64,000 nt of DNA from Moraxella nasibovis (GTDB lineage: Bacteria; Pseudomonadota; Gammaproteobacteria; Pseudomonadales; Moraxellaceae), in assembly GCF_029581575.1 (NCBI RefSeq), contig NZ_CP089975.1, positions 806,001 to 870,000 of the forward strand, given 5' to 3'. The notes below the pieces were generated by a model. It was not told where the DNA came from. It saw nothing but the letters and a program-made list of their open reading frames with translations, and made no database searches. Below, one piece after another: positions 38,556 to 49,459 of the stretch (positions are counted from its first letter, which is position 1; every line of letters begins with the position of its first letter). The position numbers and the translations under genes are program-made.

Positions 38556-40916
38556 ATGACGCAAGTCATCGCATTTAATAAACTTGGCAAAGAAGATGTC
38601 GAGCTGGTTGGCGGTAAAAACGCTTCGCTGGGCGAGATGATCAGCAATCTGGCAAATGTGGGTGTGTCCGTGCCGAATGGCTTTGCGACCACTGCCGATG
38701 CGTTCAACCGCTTTTTGAATGAAACAGGTCTTTTGGACAAAATCAACGCCGAGCTTAAAGGCTTGGATGTTGATGATGTTGAAAAGCTCGCCGAAGTCGG
38801 CGCCAAAGTGCGTGGCTGGGTCATCGCTCAAGAATTGCCAAAAGATTTGGAAAATGAAATCCGTGATGCCTTTAATGACTTGACAGGCGGTCAAGATGTC
38901 GCTGTGGCGGTGCGTTCATCGGCAACGGCAGAGGATTTGCCAGATGCGTCATTTGCAGGTCAGCAAGAGACTTTCTTGAACATTCGTGGCATTGACAATG
39001 TGCTGATTGCCATCAAAGAGGTATTCGCTTCACTTTATAATGACCGTGCGATTGCTTATCGTGTGCATAAAGGCTTTGAACACGCAGGGGTGGCACTCTC
39101 GGCGGGTGTTCAGCGCATGGTGCGCTCTGAGACTGGCACATCTGGCGTGATGTTTACGCTGGATACCGAAAGCGGCTTTAATGATGTGGTGTTCATCACC
39201 GCAAGCTATGGCTTGGGCGAGATGGTCGTACAAGGGGCGGTGAATCCTGACGAGTTTTATTTATCCAAGAAGCTCCTTGCAGAAAATCGCCCTGCGGTGG
39301 TCCGCCGTAATCTAGGCTCAAAACACATCAAGATGGTCTATGGCGATGAAGGCTCAACCAAACGCTCAACTAAGATTGTCGATGTGGACAAAGCCGACCG
39401 CAATCAATTTGCCTTGACGACAGACGAGCTGACTCGCCTTGCTAAACAAGCCTTGATTATTGAAAAACACTATGGCTGCCCGATGGACATCGAGTGGGCG
39501 AAAGACGGCGACACAGGCGAGCTGTTCATCGTGCAAGCTCGTCCAGAGACGGTCAAATCTCGCCAAGATAAGACCAGTATGGAGCGCTATGTCATCAATT
39601 CTAAGGGTGCAAAAGTGCTGTGCGAAGGTCGTTCTATCGGTCAGCGTGTGGGCGCAGGCAAAGTGCGCATCGTCACTTCACTTGCCGAGATGAGCAAAGT
39701 CGAAGAAGGCGATGTGCTGGTGTCTGACATGACCGACCCAGACTGGGAACCTGTGATGAAACGAGCGTCTGCCATCATCACAAACCGTGGCGGTCGTACT
39801 TGCCATGCGGCGATTATCGCTCGTGAGCTTGGTGTGCCTGCGATTGTCGGCTGTGGTAATGCCACCGAGCTACTCACAGACGGTCAAGAAGTCACCGTAT
39901 CTTGTGCAGAAGGTGATACAGGCTTTATTTATGATGGCGTGCTTGGCTTTGAAGTGCAAAAAAATTCCATCAGCACCATGCCAGAGCTTGCCTTTAAAGT
40001 GATGATGAATGTCGGCAACCCTGACCGTGCCTTTGACTTTGCCCAAATTCCAAATGAAGGCGTGGGCTTGGCTCGCTTAGAGTTCATCATCAACCGCATG
40101 ATTGGCGTGCATCCTAAGGCGTTGCTTAATGTGGATAGCCTGCCACAAGAGACCCGCTTGCAGGTTCTTGAGCGTATCTCAGGCTATAATTCGCCAGTAG
40201 AATTTTATATCAATAAGCTCATCGAAGGCATCTCCACACTTGCCGTCGCCTTTAAAGATAAGCCTGTCATCGTGCGTATGAGTGATTTTAAATCCAACGA
40301 ATACGCCAACCTTATCGGCGGTAAATTGTACGAGCCGCACGAAGAAAACCCAATGCTTGGTTTCCGTGGGGCGAGTCGTTATGTGTCGGATAATTTCCGT
40401 GATTGCTTTGAGCTTGAATGCCGTGCATTAAAATATGTGCGTGATGACATGGGGCTAACCAATGTCAAAATCATGATTCCGTTTGTGCGTACCACAGGCG
40501 AGGCAGCACAAGTGATTGAATTACTTGAAAAAAATGGCTTAAAGCGTGGTCAAAATGGTCTGGAAATCATCATGATGTGCGAGCTGCCAACCAATGCCTT
40601 GCTTGCTGATGAATTTTTGCAATACTTTGATGGTTTCTCCATCGGCTCAAACGACCTAACCCAGTTAACGCTTGGTCTGGACCGTGATAGTGGCATCGTC
40701 TCGCACTTGTTTGATGAGCGAGACCCTGCGGTCAAAAAACTGCTTAGCATGGCGATTGAAGCCTGTCGCAAGCAAGGCAAATATGTCGGCATTTGTGGTC
40801 AAGGACCATCCGACCACCCAGACCTTGCCAAATGGCTGATGGAGCAGGGCATTTCATCGGTATCACTAAACCCAGACACCGTGCTGGATACTTGGCTGTT
40901 CTTGGCAGATGAGTGA
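38556..40916 (+). CDS. ppsA: Phosphoenolpyruvate synthase
   Basis: Converts pyruvate and ATP to PEP, AMP and phosphate for gluconeogenesis. The N-terminal nucleotide-binding domain begins [20 protein letters not shown]. The swivelling phosphohistidine is in [20 protein letters not shown]. The C-terminal barrel has [20 protein letters not shown] and the proton-donor region [19 protein letters not shown]. Length (786) matches the family. GGGGATGG precedes the ATG. Confidence 0.96.
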   Translation: MTQVIAFNKLGKEDVELVGGKNASLGEMISNLANVGVSVPNGFATTADAFNRFLNETGLLDKINAELKGLDVDDVEKLAEVGAKVRGWVIAQELPKDLENEIRDAFNDLTGGQDVAVAVRSSATAEDLPDASFAGQQETFLNIRGIDNVLIAIKEVFASLYNDRAIAYRVHKGFEHAGVALSAGVQRMVRSETGTSGVMFTLDTESGFNDVVFITASYGLGEMVVQGAVNPDEFYLSKKLLAENRPAVVRRNLGSKHIKMVYGDEGSTKRSTKIVDVDKADRNQFALTTDELTRLAKQALIIEKHYGCPMDIEWAKDGDTGELFIVQARPETVKSRQDKTSMERYVINSKGAKVLCEGRSIGQRVGAGKVRIVTSLAEMSKVEEGDVLVSDMTDPDWEPVMKRASAIITNRGGRTCHAAIIARELGVPAIVGCGNATELLTDGQEVTVSCAEGDTGFIYDGVLGFEVQKNSISTMPELAFKVMMNVGNPDRAFDFAQIPNEGVGLARLEFIINRMIGVHPKALLNVDSLPQETRLQVLERISGYNSPVEFYINKLIEGISTLAVAFKDKPVIVRMSDFKSNEYANLIGGKLYEPHEENPMLGFRGASRYVSDNFRDCFELECRALKYVRDDMGLTNVKIMIPFVRTTGEAAQVIELLEKNGLKRGQNGLEIIMMCELPTNALLADEFLQYFDGFSIGSNDLTQLTLGLDRDSGIVSHLFDERDPAVKKLLSMAIEACRKQGKYVGICGQGPSDHPDLAKWLMEQGISSVSLNPDTVLDTWLFLADE

Positions 40917-40952
40917 TTGAATCTTTGATAATCATCTTTGATGATAATCTTT

Positions 40953-40989
40953 AATAATAAGGCGATCTGATGATTGCCTTATTTTTTTG
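40953..40989 (+). terminator. Terminator after ppsA
   Basis: AATAAGGCGAT and ATTGCCTTATT pair with one mismatch, followed by seven T residues. Confidence 0.82.
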
Positions 40990-41085
40990 TGATGATTTGG
41001 ACGGTGGGCTGACAAATCCGCCTTGTATTGTTAAAGTCTTTTGGTTACAATAGCTCAATTTGACCAACGATTTGACTTAATTTTT

Positions 41086-41994
41086 ATGAAAATTTACTTA
41101 GCAAGAAATAATGTTCAGGCAGGACCTTACACGCTAGATGAGCTTAATGTCATGCTGACCACAGGCAGTGTCGTCCTTGACGATCTGATGTGGCACTCTG
41201 GCATGGCAAATTGGCAAAAGATTGGCGAGGTGACGGGCGGTCAGCTGGTGTATCAGCCGACTCATATCCCTAGCGTCTCTGAGCCAACAGCCACCCAGAT
41301 CACCCAAGCTCAGCAGGGCTTTGGTGATAATGTTGAATTAAAATCAGAAAAAAGTCAGCGAGTTAGCGTCGCTGATTTGTATGGTCGTAAGCCTAGCCAG
41401 ACTGACGCAAAGGCGCCCACCGTGCAAGCAAGCCAACCGACATCATCAGATGAGTTGGTGTATGCGTCTGTGGGCAGTCGTTTTTTGGCGTTGGCGATTA
41501 ACATGACTTTGTTCATTGTGGCGTTCATGCCTTTTGTTTCGGGGCTGATGAAACTCAATCCCGACCAACAAAAAATGACCACAGGCACTTTTGAAGCTCG
41601 CATGGCGTACGCACAGACACTGGCGGAGCAGCTACCAAGCCAAGTGACGACGATGACCTTGATGCTGTTGGGCGGCTTTGTGCTTATTCAGCTGCTTTTG
41701 ATCATCATGCGTGGGCAGTCTTTTGGTAAGCTCGTTACTGGTATTCGTGCGGTAGATGAGACGACAGGAAAGGTGCCGCCAGTTGGTCGTTTGCTTGGTG
41801 TGCGGACGATTTTGCTGCTTGTGATTTATTGGTTGGCGTCTGCCATGCCGTTTAATATTGCTTTTTTGTTGGTGGGGGTGCATTATTTTATGGCGACCAC
41901 CAATCCAAAAAAACAAGGCTGGCATGATCGCCTTGCCAAGACGGTGGTGGTCAAAGCACAGCCAAGCCAGCTTAAAAAAATCAAGTTAAAATAG
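41086..41994 (+). CDS. Membrane protein with GYF_2 and RDD domains
   Basis: A 302-residue protein. Residues 1-60 are a GYF_2-type domain ([36 protein letters not shown]). A polar linker follows. The RDD membrane domain has [40 protein letters not shown] and [12 protein letters not shown], with about four membrane segments. Such proteins are common but without assigned function. The ATG at 41086 matches the usual start of the GYF_2 domain; the frame is open further to 41041. ung follows five bases later. Confidence 0.85.
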   Translation: MKIYLARNNVQAGPYTLDELNVMLTTGSVVLDDLMWHSGMANWQKIGEVTGGQLVYQPTHIPSVSEPTATQITQAQQGFGDNVELKSEKSQRVSVADLYGRKPSQTDAKAPTVQASQPTSSDELVYASVGSRFLALAINMTLFIVAFMPFVSGLMKLNPDQQKMTTGTFEARMAYAQTLAEQLPSQVTTMTLMLLGGFVLIQLLLIIMRGQSFGKLVTGIRAVDETTGKVPPVGRLLGVRTILLLVIYWLASAMPFNIAFLLVGVHYFMATTNPKKQGWHDRLAKTVVVKAQPSQLKKIKLK

Positions 41995-41999
41995 GTCTT

Positions 42000-42731
42000 A
42001 TGATGGAAAATTTGATGCCTAATTTGACACAAGAACAGCTTGCTGTGCTACAAAAAGCGCAGCTGCCTGACGATTGGAAAATGGCACTTACCCCCATGCT
42101 ATTAAGCGATACGATGACATCACTGCGTGAATTTTTACGCCAAGAGTACGCACAAGGCAAGACGATTTATCCACCCAAGGATAAGATTTTTAATGCGTTG
42201 AATACCACGCCATTATCCAAAGTTAAGGTAGTGATTTTGGGTCAAGACCCCTATCATGGGGCAGGTCAGGCGATGGGCTTGTCATTTAGCGTGCCAAAAA
42301 TCATCCCTAAACCGCCAAGCCTACAAAACATCTTAAAAGAGCTGGCGGCGGACTTGGGCATTCCTGTGTCGGCTCACGGGGATTTGACGCATTGGGCAAA
42401 CCAAGGCGTGCTACTGCTGAATGCGACTTTGACCGTAGAAAATGGGCAGGCAGGCAGTCATCAAAATCGTGGCTGGGAAGAGTTTACCGATGCGGTGATT
42501 GATGTCATCAATAAACAAACCGAACGGACGGTTTTTATTCTGTGGGGCAGTTATGCCAAGAAAAAAGGGCGGTTCATTGATATCAGTCGCCATCTGATTT
42601 TGACCGCCAACCACCCATCGCCATTGTCGGCAAATCGTGGCGGATTTTTTGGTAGTCGTCCGTTTTCACAGACGAACGCTTATTTGATGAAATTTGGCAA
42701 AACGCCGATTGATTGGGCTTTGCCACAGTAA
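42000..42731 (+). CDS. ung: Uracil-DNA glycosylase
   Basis: Removes uracil from DNA as the first step of base excision repair. The 243-residue family 1 enzyme has the water-activating motif [22 protein letters not shown], the uracil-binding [12 protein letters not shown] and the leucine-loop [19 protein letters not shown]. All catalytic parts are intact. Two adjacent ATGs (42000 and 42003) can serve as start. It is closely spaced with the genes on both sides. Confidence 0.97.
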   Translation: MMENLMPNLTQEQLAVLQKAQLPDDWKMALTPMLLSDTMTSLREFLRQEYAQGKTIYPPKDKIFNALNTTPLSKVKVVILGQDPYHGAGQAMGLSFSVPKIIPKPPSLQNILKELAADLGIPVSAHGDLTHWANQGVLLLNATLTVENGQAGSHQNRGWEEFTDAVIDVINKQTERTVFILWGSYAKKKGRFIDISRHLILTANHPSPLSANRGGFFGSRPFSQTNAYLMKFGKTPIDWALPQ

Positions 42732-42743
42732 TGGTGTCATCTG

Positions 42744-43421
42744 ATGTGTGAATTGTGTGGCTGTCCAAATCAAACGCATGGCGAAATCCTTGAATATCCG
42801 CCAAGGCAGTCGTTGTCGCCTGTGCAAAATACCAAGCCGTCTGTGCTATCAAAGGTTGAGCCACCTTTGATGGTGCAATCTTCCCAAAAAAACAATTTTT
42901 TAAAGCACAAAAGCCGAATGACCATCAAGGCGGATGATGGCTTTGATGAGCAGGATCGTAGGTTTATGGCGATAGCGTTGGATTTGGCAAGGCAGGCAGG
43001 CGAGCTTGGTGAAGTGCCTGTGGGGGCGGTGATTGTCCTTGATGGGCAAATCATTGGACAAGGCTTGAATTGCCCCATTAGCCAAAAAGACAGCACCGCC
43101 CATGCCGAAATGGTTGCCATTCGTCAGGCGTGTGAAAATTTGGATAATTATCGACTGATGGGGGCGACTTTGTATGTAACGCTTGAACCGTGTACTATGT
43201 GTTTAGGGGCGATTGTCCATTCACGGATTAGCCGTGTGATATTTGGAGCAAGCGAGCCAAAGTCGGGGGTTGTTATCAGTCAAGAAAACTTTGCCGAAAA
43301 ACGCTATTTTAACCATTATCTCACCATTGAAGGTGGGTTATTTGCCGAGCAGTCAAAGGCGATATTGCAGGGGTTTTTTAAAAGTAGGCGATTGGCAAAA
43401 AAAGATAAAAATTTATCCTAA
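42744..43421 (+). CDS. tadA: tRNA adenosine(34) deaminase TadA, with N-terminal extension
   Basis: Deaminates A34 to inosine in tRNA-Arg (ACG). The deaminase domain (from about residue 68) has the zinc motifs STAHAEMVAIRQAC (HAE) and VTLEPCTMCLGAIVHSRISR (PCxxC). The first 60 residues are unusual for TadA: MCELCGCPNQTHGEILEYPP, then low-complexity polar sequence. Translation from an internal ATG at 42918 would give a normal-size protein (167 aa, as in E. coli). Neither start has a strong ribosome site, so the true N-terminus is uncertain. It lies 12 bases after ung. Confidence 0.9.
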   Translation: MCELCGCPNQTHGEILEYPPRQSLSPVQNTKPSVLSKVEPPLMVQSSQKNNFLKHKSRMTIKADDGFDEQDRRFMAIALDLARQAGELGEVPVGAVIVLDGQIIGQGLNCPISQKDSTAHAEMVAIRQACENLDNYRLMGATLYVTLEPCTMCLGAIVHSRISRVIFGASEPKSGVVISQENFAEKRYFNHYLTIEGGLFAEQSKAILQGFFKSRRLAKKDKNLS

Positions 43422-43488
43422 GGTGCATGTCATCTATCGCTTAATTTTAATCTAGCAGCATAACACTTTACATTAACTTTTAAAAATA

Positions 43489-44115
43489 ATGAATAAACGC
43501 ACAGCACCGACACGCTATCAAGATTTATGGGATTGGCAAAAAGCAACCCATATTAGCGTTAGTTGCCCAAAATGCCAAAAAGAAGCCATTGTTTATTATG
43601 GGCGTTATTATTGGAGGCATGATGACGACTTAATAGAAGTGCGTTGTCATCATTGCGATTTTTCCAAAAAATTAGAGAGTATTATTTATTATCAAATAGA
43701 AGTTTCTTTAAATTGTCCAAATTGTGGTAATAAAATGACTTATTTTCAAGATGACTTAAAACAAGTGCCAAGCCTTGTAAAAATAAAATGCGAACATTGT
43801 CATCATCAATTGGAAACTGCACCAAAATATCAACCTTATCATAAAAAGCTCACCAAACCCAATCGCTTAAAATGCGATGATGTGTTTGGGTTGCCATTGT
43901 ATTATCAAACCAACATCAAAGGCAATTTATTTTGGGCGTACAATCAAGCCCACGCCCAAGAAATATTGGCATTTGTGTCGGCGGATTTGCGTGAGCGGGC
44001 AGGAGTTGGCGTCAAAATGACCATGATCGCAAAATTACCCACCTTTATCAAATCCGCCAAAAACAAAGCGGCAATTGTCAAAATTTTGCAAAAATGGGCA
44101 GATGGTAATCATTAA
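43489..44115 (+). CDS. Double zinc-ribbon protein of unknown function
   Basis: A 208-residue protein with four CxxC pairs (CPKC, CHHC, CPNC, CEHC) spaced as two zinc ribbons in residues 25-110. A basic C-terminal region follows (GVGVKMTMIAKLPTFIKSAK). It resembles uncharacterised TFIIB-type zinc-ribbon proteins of gammaproteobacteria. A nucleic acid-binding role is possible but not shown. It has no clear ribosome site and lies between tadA and cmk. Confidence 0.7.
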   Translation: MNKRTAPTRYQDLWDWQKATHISVSCPKCQKEAIVYYGRYYWRHDDDLIEVRCHHCDFSKKLESIIYYQIEVSLNCPNCGNKMTYFQDDLKQVPSLVKIKCEHCHHQLETAPKYQPYHKKLTKPNRLKCDDVFGLPLYYQTNIKGNLFWAYNQAHAQEILAFVSADLRERAGVGVKMTMIAKLPTFIKSAKNKAAIVKILQKWADGNH

Positions 44116-44171
44116 CAATTATTTTCCCCTGATTTGTGCTAAAATAGCTCAAACAATCACGAGTAAGACAC

Positions 44172-44858
44172 ATGACACACCCCATTATTACCATAGACGG
44201 CCCAAGCGGTGCAGGCAAAGGCACGGTGGCGTATCGTTTGGCCGAGCATTTTGGCTTTGAACTGCTTGATAGCGGTGCGTTGTATCGCATTGTGGGTTTG
44301 ATGGCGTTCAAGCAGGGGCTTTTGGACGCAGGCAGGGCTGATGAAAATGAGCTTGCGAATCTGACAGCGTCGCTCAATCTGTCTTTTCGTCCTAACACTG
44401 CTACAAAAACGGTGGAAATTTTGATTGATGACAAGCCTTTGACTGATGACATTCGTAATGAGACGGTGGGTGGCTATGCGTCCAAAGTGGCGGTATTTCC
44501 AAAGGTGAGAACGGCTTTATTGGATTTGCAAAGAAACATCGCCCACGGCAAAAAAGGCTTGGTGGCGGACGGTCGAGACATGGGGACGGTGATTTTCCCC
44601 GATGCCCCTGTTAAGGTATTTTTGACCGCAAGTGCCAAAGCTCGTGCCGACAGACGGGTGTTGCAATTACAAACAGCGGGCAAAGTGGCGGATTATGAAG
44701 CGATTTTGGCGGACATTATCGAGCGAGACAAGCGAGACGAAAATCGCAGTGTTGCCCCAAGTCGCCCTGCTGCAGACGCTCTTGTGATTGACAGTTCGGA
44801 CAAATCGGCAGATGTGGTGTTTGATGAGATTTTGGCATTTGCACAGGGTAGGCTATGA
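44172..44858 (+). CDS. cmk: Cytidylate kinase
   Basis: Phosphorylates CMP and dCMP. The P-loop is ITIDGPSGAGKGTVAYRLAE. The CMP-binding motifs LLDSGALYRIVG and VADGRDMGTVIFPDAPVKVF and the lid ERDKRDENR are present. Length is 228 aa, as usual. Its end overlaps the following acetyltransferase start by four bases. rpsA follows, the conserved cmk-rpsA neighbourhood with one gene inserted. Confidence 0.96.
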   Translation: MTHPIITIDGPSGAGKGTVAYRLAEHFGFELLDSGALYRIVGLMAFKQGLLDAGRADENELANLTASLNLSFRPNTATKTVEILIDDKPLTDDIRNETVGGYASKVAVFPKVRTALLDLQRNIAHGKKGLVADGRDMGTVIFPDAPVKVFLTASAKARADRRVLQLQTAGKVADYEAILADIIERDKRDENRSVAPSRPAADALVIDSSDKSADVVFDEILAFAQGRL

Positions 44859-45343
44859 TAACGCTTACCCCACTTAGCACCATGCACCAAGATGAGCTGT
44901 CTTATGCGTTAAGTGATGAACAAATGCAGTTTACTGCCTTGCCAAAAGACTGGTTTGATGATGAGTGTGAGGATGCTTATAAGGTGGTGATTTTGGACGA
45001 TGAGTTATGTCGGGCAATGGGATTTTTTGTGCTGGATTTTGGGCAGGACAAATACCGCTACACCGACAACCCCAATGCCGTCCTGCTTCGCTCCATGTCT
45101 ATGAATCCTGCTTTTCAAGGTAAAGGCTACGCCAAAAATGCACTAAATTTCAAATGCTTACAAGAATTTTGTAAAACGCACATTCCCCTTTGTCATGAGG
45201 TTGTGCTTGGGGTAAATCACGCCAATGTGTCCGCCCAAAGACTTTATGAAAAGGTAGGTTTTATAAGGCAAGCACGAACCGTTATGGGTCAAAAAGGCGA
45301 GCAATGGGTATATTGTCTTAAAATAAATCGCTATCTATTTTAA
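44855..45343 (+). CDS. GNAT-family N-acetyltransferase
   Basis: A 162-residue acetyltransferase with the acetyl-CoA loop MSMNPAFQGKGYAKNALNFK and the later segment LGVNHANVSAQRLYEKVGFI. The acceptor is unknown. It overlaps cmk (ATGA), so it is translationally coupled, and sits between cmk and rpsA where most relatives have nothing. This suggests an inserted gene. Confidence 0.85.
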   Translation: MITLTPLSTMHQDELSYALSDEQMQFTALPKDWFDDECEDAYKVVILDDELCRAMGFFVLDFGQDKYRYTDNPNAVLLRSMSMNPAFQGKGYAKNALNFKCLQEFCKTHIPLCHEVVLGVNHANVSAQRLYEKVGFIRQARTVMGQKGEQWVYCLKINRYLF

Positions 45344-45351
45344 TAATTATC

Positions 45352-45360
45352 TGATATAAT
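45352..45360 (+). promoter_or_regulatory. Extended -10 promoter of rpsA
   Basis: TGATATAAT lies 120 bases upstream of rpsA, leaving a leader long enough for autoregulation, as known for S1 in E. coli. Confidence 0.5.
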
Positions 45361-45479
45361 TGTCGGGTTTATCATATTTTTGTGCTGCCATTTGAGTCAA
45401 AACCAGCATCTCTCAATGGCACACATCACTTGAACCGTACTGTGCTGGACAGGCTACGGCTAATTTTAAGGTATTACTA

Positions 45480-47153
45480 ATGAGTTTATCATTTGCTGAA
45501 CTGTTTGAACAAAGCAACGCCAACGAAATCAAAGTTGAAATCGGTGCCGTTATTTCTGGTACTGTTGTTGCCATCGACAATGAGCGTATCACTGTTGATA
45601 CTGGTCTTAAGTCAGAAGGCTTCATCGCGCGTTCAGAGTTCTTGAACGAAGCTGGCGAGCTTGAAGTTGCTATCGGCGACAAAGTAGACGTAGTTGTTGA
45701 GAAAGTCGACAACGGCATGGGCGAAACTGTTCTTTCTCGTGAAAAAGCGAAGCGTGAAGAAAGCTGGCGTGCGCTTGAACAGCTTCATGAAAATGACGAA
45801 ATCGTTACTGGTCTTATCTCTTCTAAAGTTAAAGGCGGCTTTACTGTTGAGATCGGTTCTGTGCGTGCGTTCCTACCAGGTTCATTGGTAGATGTTCGTC
45901 CAGTGCGTGAAACTACTCACCTAGAAGGCAAAGAGCTAGAATTTAAAGTCATTAAGATTGACAAGCAACGCAATAACATCGTTGTTTCTCGTCGTGCTGT
46001 TATGGAAGCTGAAAACTCAGCTGAGCGTGATGAGCTACTTGCCAAGCTAGAAGAAGGCATGGAAGTTAATGGTATCGTTAAGAACCTAACTGACTACGGT
46101 GCGTTCGTTGATCTGGGCGGTATCGATGGTCTATTGCACATCACTGACATGGCTTGGAAGCGTATCAAGCACCCATCAGAAGCGGTAGAAGTCGGTCAAG
46201 ACCTTAAAGTGAAAGTATTGAAGTTTGACCGTGAGCGTAACCGTGTTTCTCTAGGTCTAAAACAGCTTGGTTCTGATCCATGGGGCGAAGTTGAGAAAAC
46301 TTACCCAGTTGGCACAATCACCAAAGCTCGTGTTACCAACCTAACTGACTACGGCTGCTTTGCTGAAATCGCAGAAGGCATTGAAGGTCTGGTGCATGTG
46401 TCTGAAATGGACCACACCAATAAGAACATCCACCCATCTAAAGTTGTTCAAGTGGGCGACGAAGTAGATGTGATGGTTCTTGAGATTGACGGTGAGCGTC
46501 GTCGTATCAGCCTAGGTATCAAGCAAACCATGCCAAACCCATGGGCTGAGTTTGACAAAAACCACGCTAAAGGCGATAAAATCTCTGGTACCATCAAGTC
46601 AATCACTGACTTTGGTCTGTTCATCGGTCTAGAAGGTGGTATCGATGGTCTGGTGCATCTGTCAGACATCTCTTGGACTGAGTCTGGTGAAGAAGCCATC
46701 CGTAGCTACACCAAAGGCGATACCGTAGAAGCTGTTGTACTACAAGTAGATGCAGAAGCAAACCGTATCAGCCTAGGTATCAAACAACTTAACTCTGATC
46801 CATTCAACGAGTACCTACTGGCTAACGACCGTGGTGCAATCGTTAAAGGCTCAGTAAAAGAAGTAGATGCAAAAGGTGCGGTAATCACTTTGGCTGACGA
46901 AGTAGAAGGCTACCTAGCTGCTGCTGACATCGCTCGTGAGCGTACCGAAGATGCTTCTAAAGTTCTAAGCGTAGGCGATGAAGTAGAAGCGAAAATCGTT
47001 CGTGTAGATCGTAAATCTCGTGGCATCACTTTGTCTGTAAAAGCTAAAGACGAAGCTGATGAGCGTCAAGCGATCAAAGAGCTGTCAAATGCGGCAGCTG
47101 AAAATCAGCCTAAGACTCTAGGCGACATTTTTGCTGATCAGCTAAAAGGCTAA
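45480..47153 (+). CDS. rpsA: 30S ribosomal protein S1
   Basis: Binds mRNA and docks it on the 30S subunit. The 557-residue protein consists of six S1 domains; domains 3-6 share the recurring [20 protein letters not shown] type of sequence and the RISLGIKQ end. Length equals E. coli S1 (557). Codon choice differs from the neighbours (many CGT, GTT, GAA), typical of a highly expressed gene. It is followed by a strong terminator. Confidence 0.98.
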   Translation: MSLSFAELFEQSNANEIKVEIGAVISGTVVAIDNERITVDTGLKSEGFIARSEFLNEAGELEVAIGDKVDVVVEKVDNGMGETVLSREKAKREESWRALEQLHENDEIVTGLISSKVKGGFTVEIGSVRAFLPGSLVDVRPVRETTHLEGKELEFKVIKIDKQRNNIVVSRRAVMEAENSAERDELLAKLEEGMEVNGIVKNLTDYGAFVDLGGIDGLLHITDMAWKRIKHPSEAVEVGQDLKVKVLKFDRERNRVSLGLKQLGSDPWGEVEKTYPVGTITKARVTNLTDYGCFAEIAEGIEGLVHVSEMDHTNKNIHPSKVVQVGDEVDVMVLEIDGERRRISLGIKQTMPNPWAEFDKNHAKGDKISGTIKSITDFGLFIGLEGGIDGLVHLSDISWTESGEEAIRSYTKGDTVEAVVLQVDAEANRISLGIKQLNSDPFNEYLLANDRGAIVKGSVKEVDAKGAVITLADEVEGYLAAADIARERTEDASKVLSVGDEVEAKIVRVDRKSRGITLSVKAKDEADERQAIKELSNAAAENQPKTLGDIFADQLKG

Positions 47154-47175
47154 TCCAAGCAAAATGCAAAAAAAA

Positions 47176-47203
47176 AGGGCGGTGATTTACCGCTCTTTTT
47201 TAT
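47176..47203 (+). terminator. Terminator after rpsA
   Basis: GGGCGGT-GATTT-ACCGCTC (one wobble) preceded by an A tract and followed by six T residues. The AT-rich 250 bases that follow, up to ihfB, contain no gene. Confidence 0.88.
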
Positions 47204-47456
47204 TGAATCAATGGATGGGTTTTTGATACTTTTGTAAGTTTTGTGCATCAATTAGAACAAGTTTTGTAAATTATGGTAAAATATCCGCTAAATTGATGAA
47301 AATTAACAAAAAATTCATTCACATTTGCTGATTTTTCCGTTATCATTACACTTAACGAAAATCTTACAAAAAGATTGTGTTTTTGTTAAACGAACCAATT
47401 AAAATCCAAAAATCCAGTCGTGATTTTTGTCCGCTTATGGACTTAGGGTGGGATGT

Positions 47457-47765
47457 ATGCAGCAGATACAGCAAGTGATGAACAAATCTGACCTTATTTC
47501 AAATTTAGCATCGTCGTGTGACGGCATTGAAGAGCCGGTGGTAGATGAGGCGGTGCGTGAGATCATTGGGCTTATGGTGGACTGCCTGTCGCATGATGGG
47601 CGTGTGGAGGTGCGTGGTTTTGGTAGTTTTTGCCTACATCACCGTGAGGCGAGAAACGCCAGAAATCCACGCACGGGCGAGACCGTCGCCGTTAAGGCAA
47701 AGGCAGTGCCGCATTTTAAGCCTGGCAAAGCATTAAGAGAGGCAGTGAACGCCATCAATGATTAA
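47457..47765 (+). CDS. ihfB: Integration host factor beta subunit
   Basis: A DNA-bending HU/IHF-fold protein that pairs with IhfA. The core runs MNKSDLISNLASSCDGIEEP, VEVRGFGSFCLHHREARNAR NPRTGETV and KAVPHFKPGKALREAVNAI. The arm proline and RNPRTG tip are intact. The start at 47457 (102 aa) has AGGGTGGG upstream; the ATG at 47478 would give the E. coli-like 95 residues but has no ribosome site. Order rpsA-ihfB is conserved in gammaproteobacteria. Confidence 0.95.
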   Translation: MQQIQQVMNKSDLISNLASSCDGIEEPVVDEAVREIIGLMVDCLSHDGRVEVRGFGSFCLHHREARNARNPRTGETVAVKAKAVPHFKPGKALREAVNAIND

Positions 47766-47859
47766 GACCGATGGTCTGATTCTAAGCGTTGATTGAGCTT
47801 TTGGTGTTTATCGGCCGTTTTAGCATTTTATTAAAATTGTCATTAAGAAAGAGTAAACC

Positions 47860-48240
47860 ATGCATATTGTATTGATTGTTTTATTGGTTTTGGCGTTTGC
47901 TTATTCCACTGCGTTAGTTTTTTTGAATAACGGCGTGGTTAATGATGTGAATTTGCTGTTTGGTACATTGATTCCAATGCCTTTGGGTCAGCTGTTGGTA
48001 GCGACCATTGTGCTTGGCGTATTGATTGGCATTTTGCTGTCTTTGCTATTGTTCCGAGTTTTTCAAAATAAATGGGAAATTCACCGCCTTAACAAAGAGC
48101 TTAAACTGACTCAGTCGCAGCTGACTGAGGCAAACATCAAGCTTGCACAACAAGCTGAGTCACGCCCTGTGCAAACGGTGGTGGTAGAAGAGGTTGCCAG
48201 TGGCACTCATCACACCAACAACCCACACACCAATCTATAA
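47860..48240 (+). CDS. lapA: LapA-family inner-membrane protein
   Basis: A 126-residue DUF1049 protein with two membrane helices (IVLIVLLVLAFAYSTALVFL and GQLLVATIVLGVLIGILLSL LLF), then a coiled coil (INRLNKELKLTQSQLTEANI-like; here HRLNKELKLTQSQLTEANIK). In E. coli LapA with LapB tunes LPS synthesis. No lapB follows; pyrF comes next. AAGAAAGAGTAAACC precedes the ATG. Confidence 0.9.
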   Translation: MHIVLIVLLVLAFAYSTALVFLNNGVVNDVNLLFGTLIPMPLGQLLVATIVLGVLIGILLSLLLFRVFQNKWEIHRLNKELKLTQSQLTEANIKLAQQAESRPVQTVVVEEVASGTHHTNNPHTNL

Positions 48241-48276
48241 GCCAGTAAACCATTTGCAAGAATCTTGGAGAAAGTG

Positions 48277-48963
48277 ATGAAATCCCCAATCATCGTCGCT
48301 GTCGATAAGCACAATCTCAATGACGCATTGGCTTTGGCGGATATGCTAGACCCAAACCTGTGTCGTTTAAAAGTAGGCAAGGAGCTGTTTACCGCTTGTG
48401 GTACACAGGTTGTTTCGGAGTTTCATCAGCGTGGTTTTGAAGTGTTTTTGGATTTAAAATTCCATGACATTCCCAATACCACCGCCCAAGCGGTCTTGTC
48501 AGCTGCCGATATGGGCGTATGGATGACCAATATTCATGCCAGTGTCGGGCTTGATGCGATGCGTCTGTGTAAGCAGAGATTGGCGGATGCAGGGCATAAT
48601 ACGCTGTTGATCGCCGTCACAGTGCTGACCTCAATGACTGATGATAATCTGCGTGAGCTTGGTATCATGCGTACAGCAAAAGAGCAGGTCTTGCATTTGG
48701 CAAATTTAACCAAAGAAGCAGGGCTTGATGGTGTGGTGTGTTCTGCCCAAGAAGCACAGGCGTTAAAAGCTCAACTTGGTGCGGATTTTAAATTAGTAAC
48801 ACCAGGCATTCGTTTGTCGGACGATAGTAGCGATGACCAGCAGCGGATTTGCACGCCAAAAGACGCTTTGGTAAATGGCTCGGATTATTTGGTGATTGGT
48901 CGCTCAATCACAGGTGCTGCCAATCCAAACGAAAAGCTCAAGCTGATCTTATCACAGATCTGA
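48277..48963 (+). CDS. pyrF: Orotidine 5'-phosphate decarboxylase
   Basis: Last step of UMP synthesis. The 228-residue barrel has [20 protein letters not shown], the catalytic [18 protein letters not shown] (DxKxxDIPNT), [20 protein letters not shown] and [11 protein letters not shown]. The start at 48277 has GGAG seven bases upstream; the upstream in-frame TTG at 48265 would overlap that site. Confidence 0.96.
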   Translation: MKSPIIVAVDKHNLNDALALADMLDPNLCRLKVGKELFTACGTQVVSEFHQRGFEVFLDLKFHDIPNTTAQAVLSAADMGVWMTNIHASVGLDAMRLCKQRLADAGHNTLLIAVTVLTSMTDDNLRELGIMRTAKEQVLHLANLTKEAGLDGVVCSAQEAQALKAQLGADFKLVTPGIRLSDDSSDDQQRICTPKDALVNGSDYLVIGRSITGAANPNEKLKLILSQI

Positions 48964-49002
48964 TTTTTGCTTTTCTCTATTGGATTTGGCTGTTAAATAT
49001 AG

Positions 49003-49031
49003 ACCCTGTGAGTGTTCGCAGGGTTTTTTTT
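49003..49031 (+). terminator. Terminator after pyrF
   Basis: ACCCTG and CAGGGT stem with a ten-base loop, followed by eight T residues. Confidence 0.85.
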
Positions 49032-49071
49032 GCAGTTTTGACCAATCTAACTTGCATTGAGATCGTGGATA

Positions 49072-49431
49072 ATGACCGCCGTTAAATTATGCCCTGTTTT
49101 TTGTCTGTTGAAAGATGTGCAAATAGATGATTATTGCGAAATGATAGATTGGGCTTATAAAAATAAGGATGAAAAAACCGTTCTTATCCTAGATGAGAAT
49201 GATGTTTGGCTTTATCAAACCAAAGGACTGTGGGAAGTCATAGCCAATGAAACAGGAAATCATTTATTTGGGCTTTATGAAGATGATTGGATTTTTGATT
49301 TTAATGTCATGCAAAATATAATTAATTCAATTTCCAGAAGTGATTTGTTGGTTGATGAAAATATTGGCAAAATATTATTTATATTAAATTATGCAATCAC
49401 GAATAAAAAGTCCGTTGTTTTTCATTTGTGA
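49072..49431 (+). CDS. Unassigned 119-residue protein, immunity-like context
   Basis: A soluble, acidic, AT-rich gene product (TVLILDENDVWLYQTKGLWE, LFGLYEDDWIFDFNVMQNII). I do not recognise the family. Size, acidity and position beside dispersed repeats and other orphan small genes resemble immunity proteins of polymorphic toxin systems, but no toxin is present. The ATG at 49072 has a weak ribosome site. A repeat copy starts about 30 bases after its stop. Confidence 0.5.
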   Translation: MTAVKLCPVFCLLKDVQIDDYCEMIDWAYKNKDEKTVLILDENDVWLYQTKGLWEVIANETGNHLFGLYEDDWIFDFNVMQNIINSISRSDLLVDENIGKILFILNYAITNKKSVVFHL

Positions 49432-49459
49432 TTATAACCGCCGTAACGACAAAGCTTGT

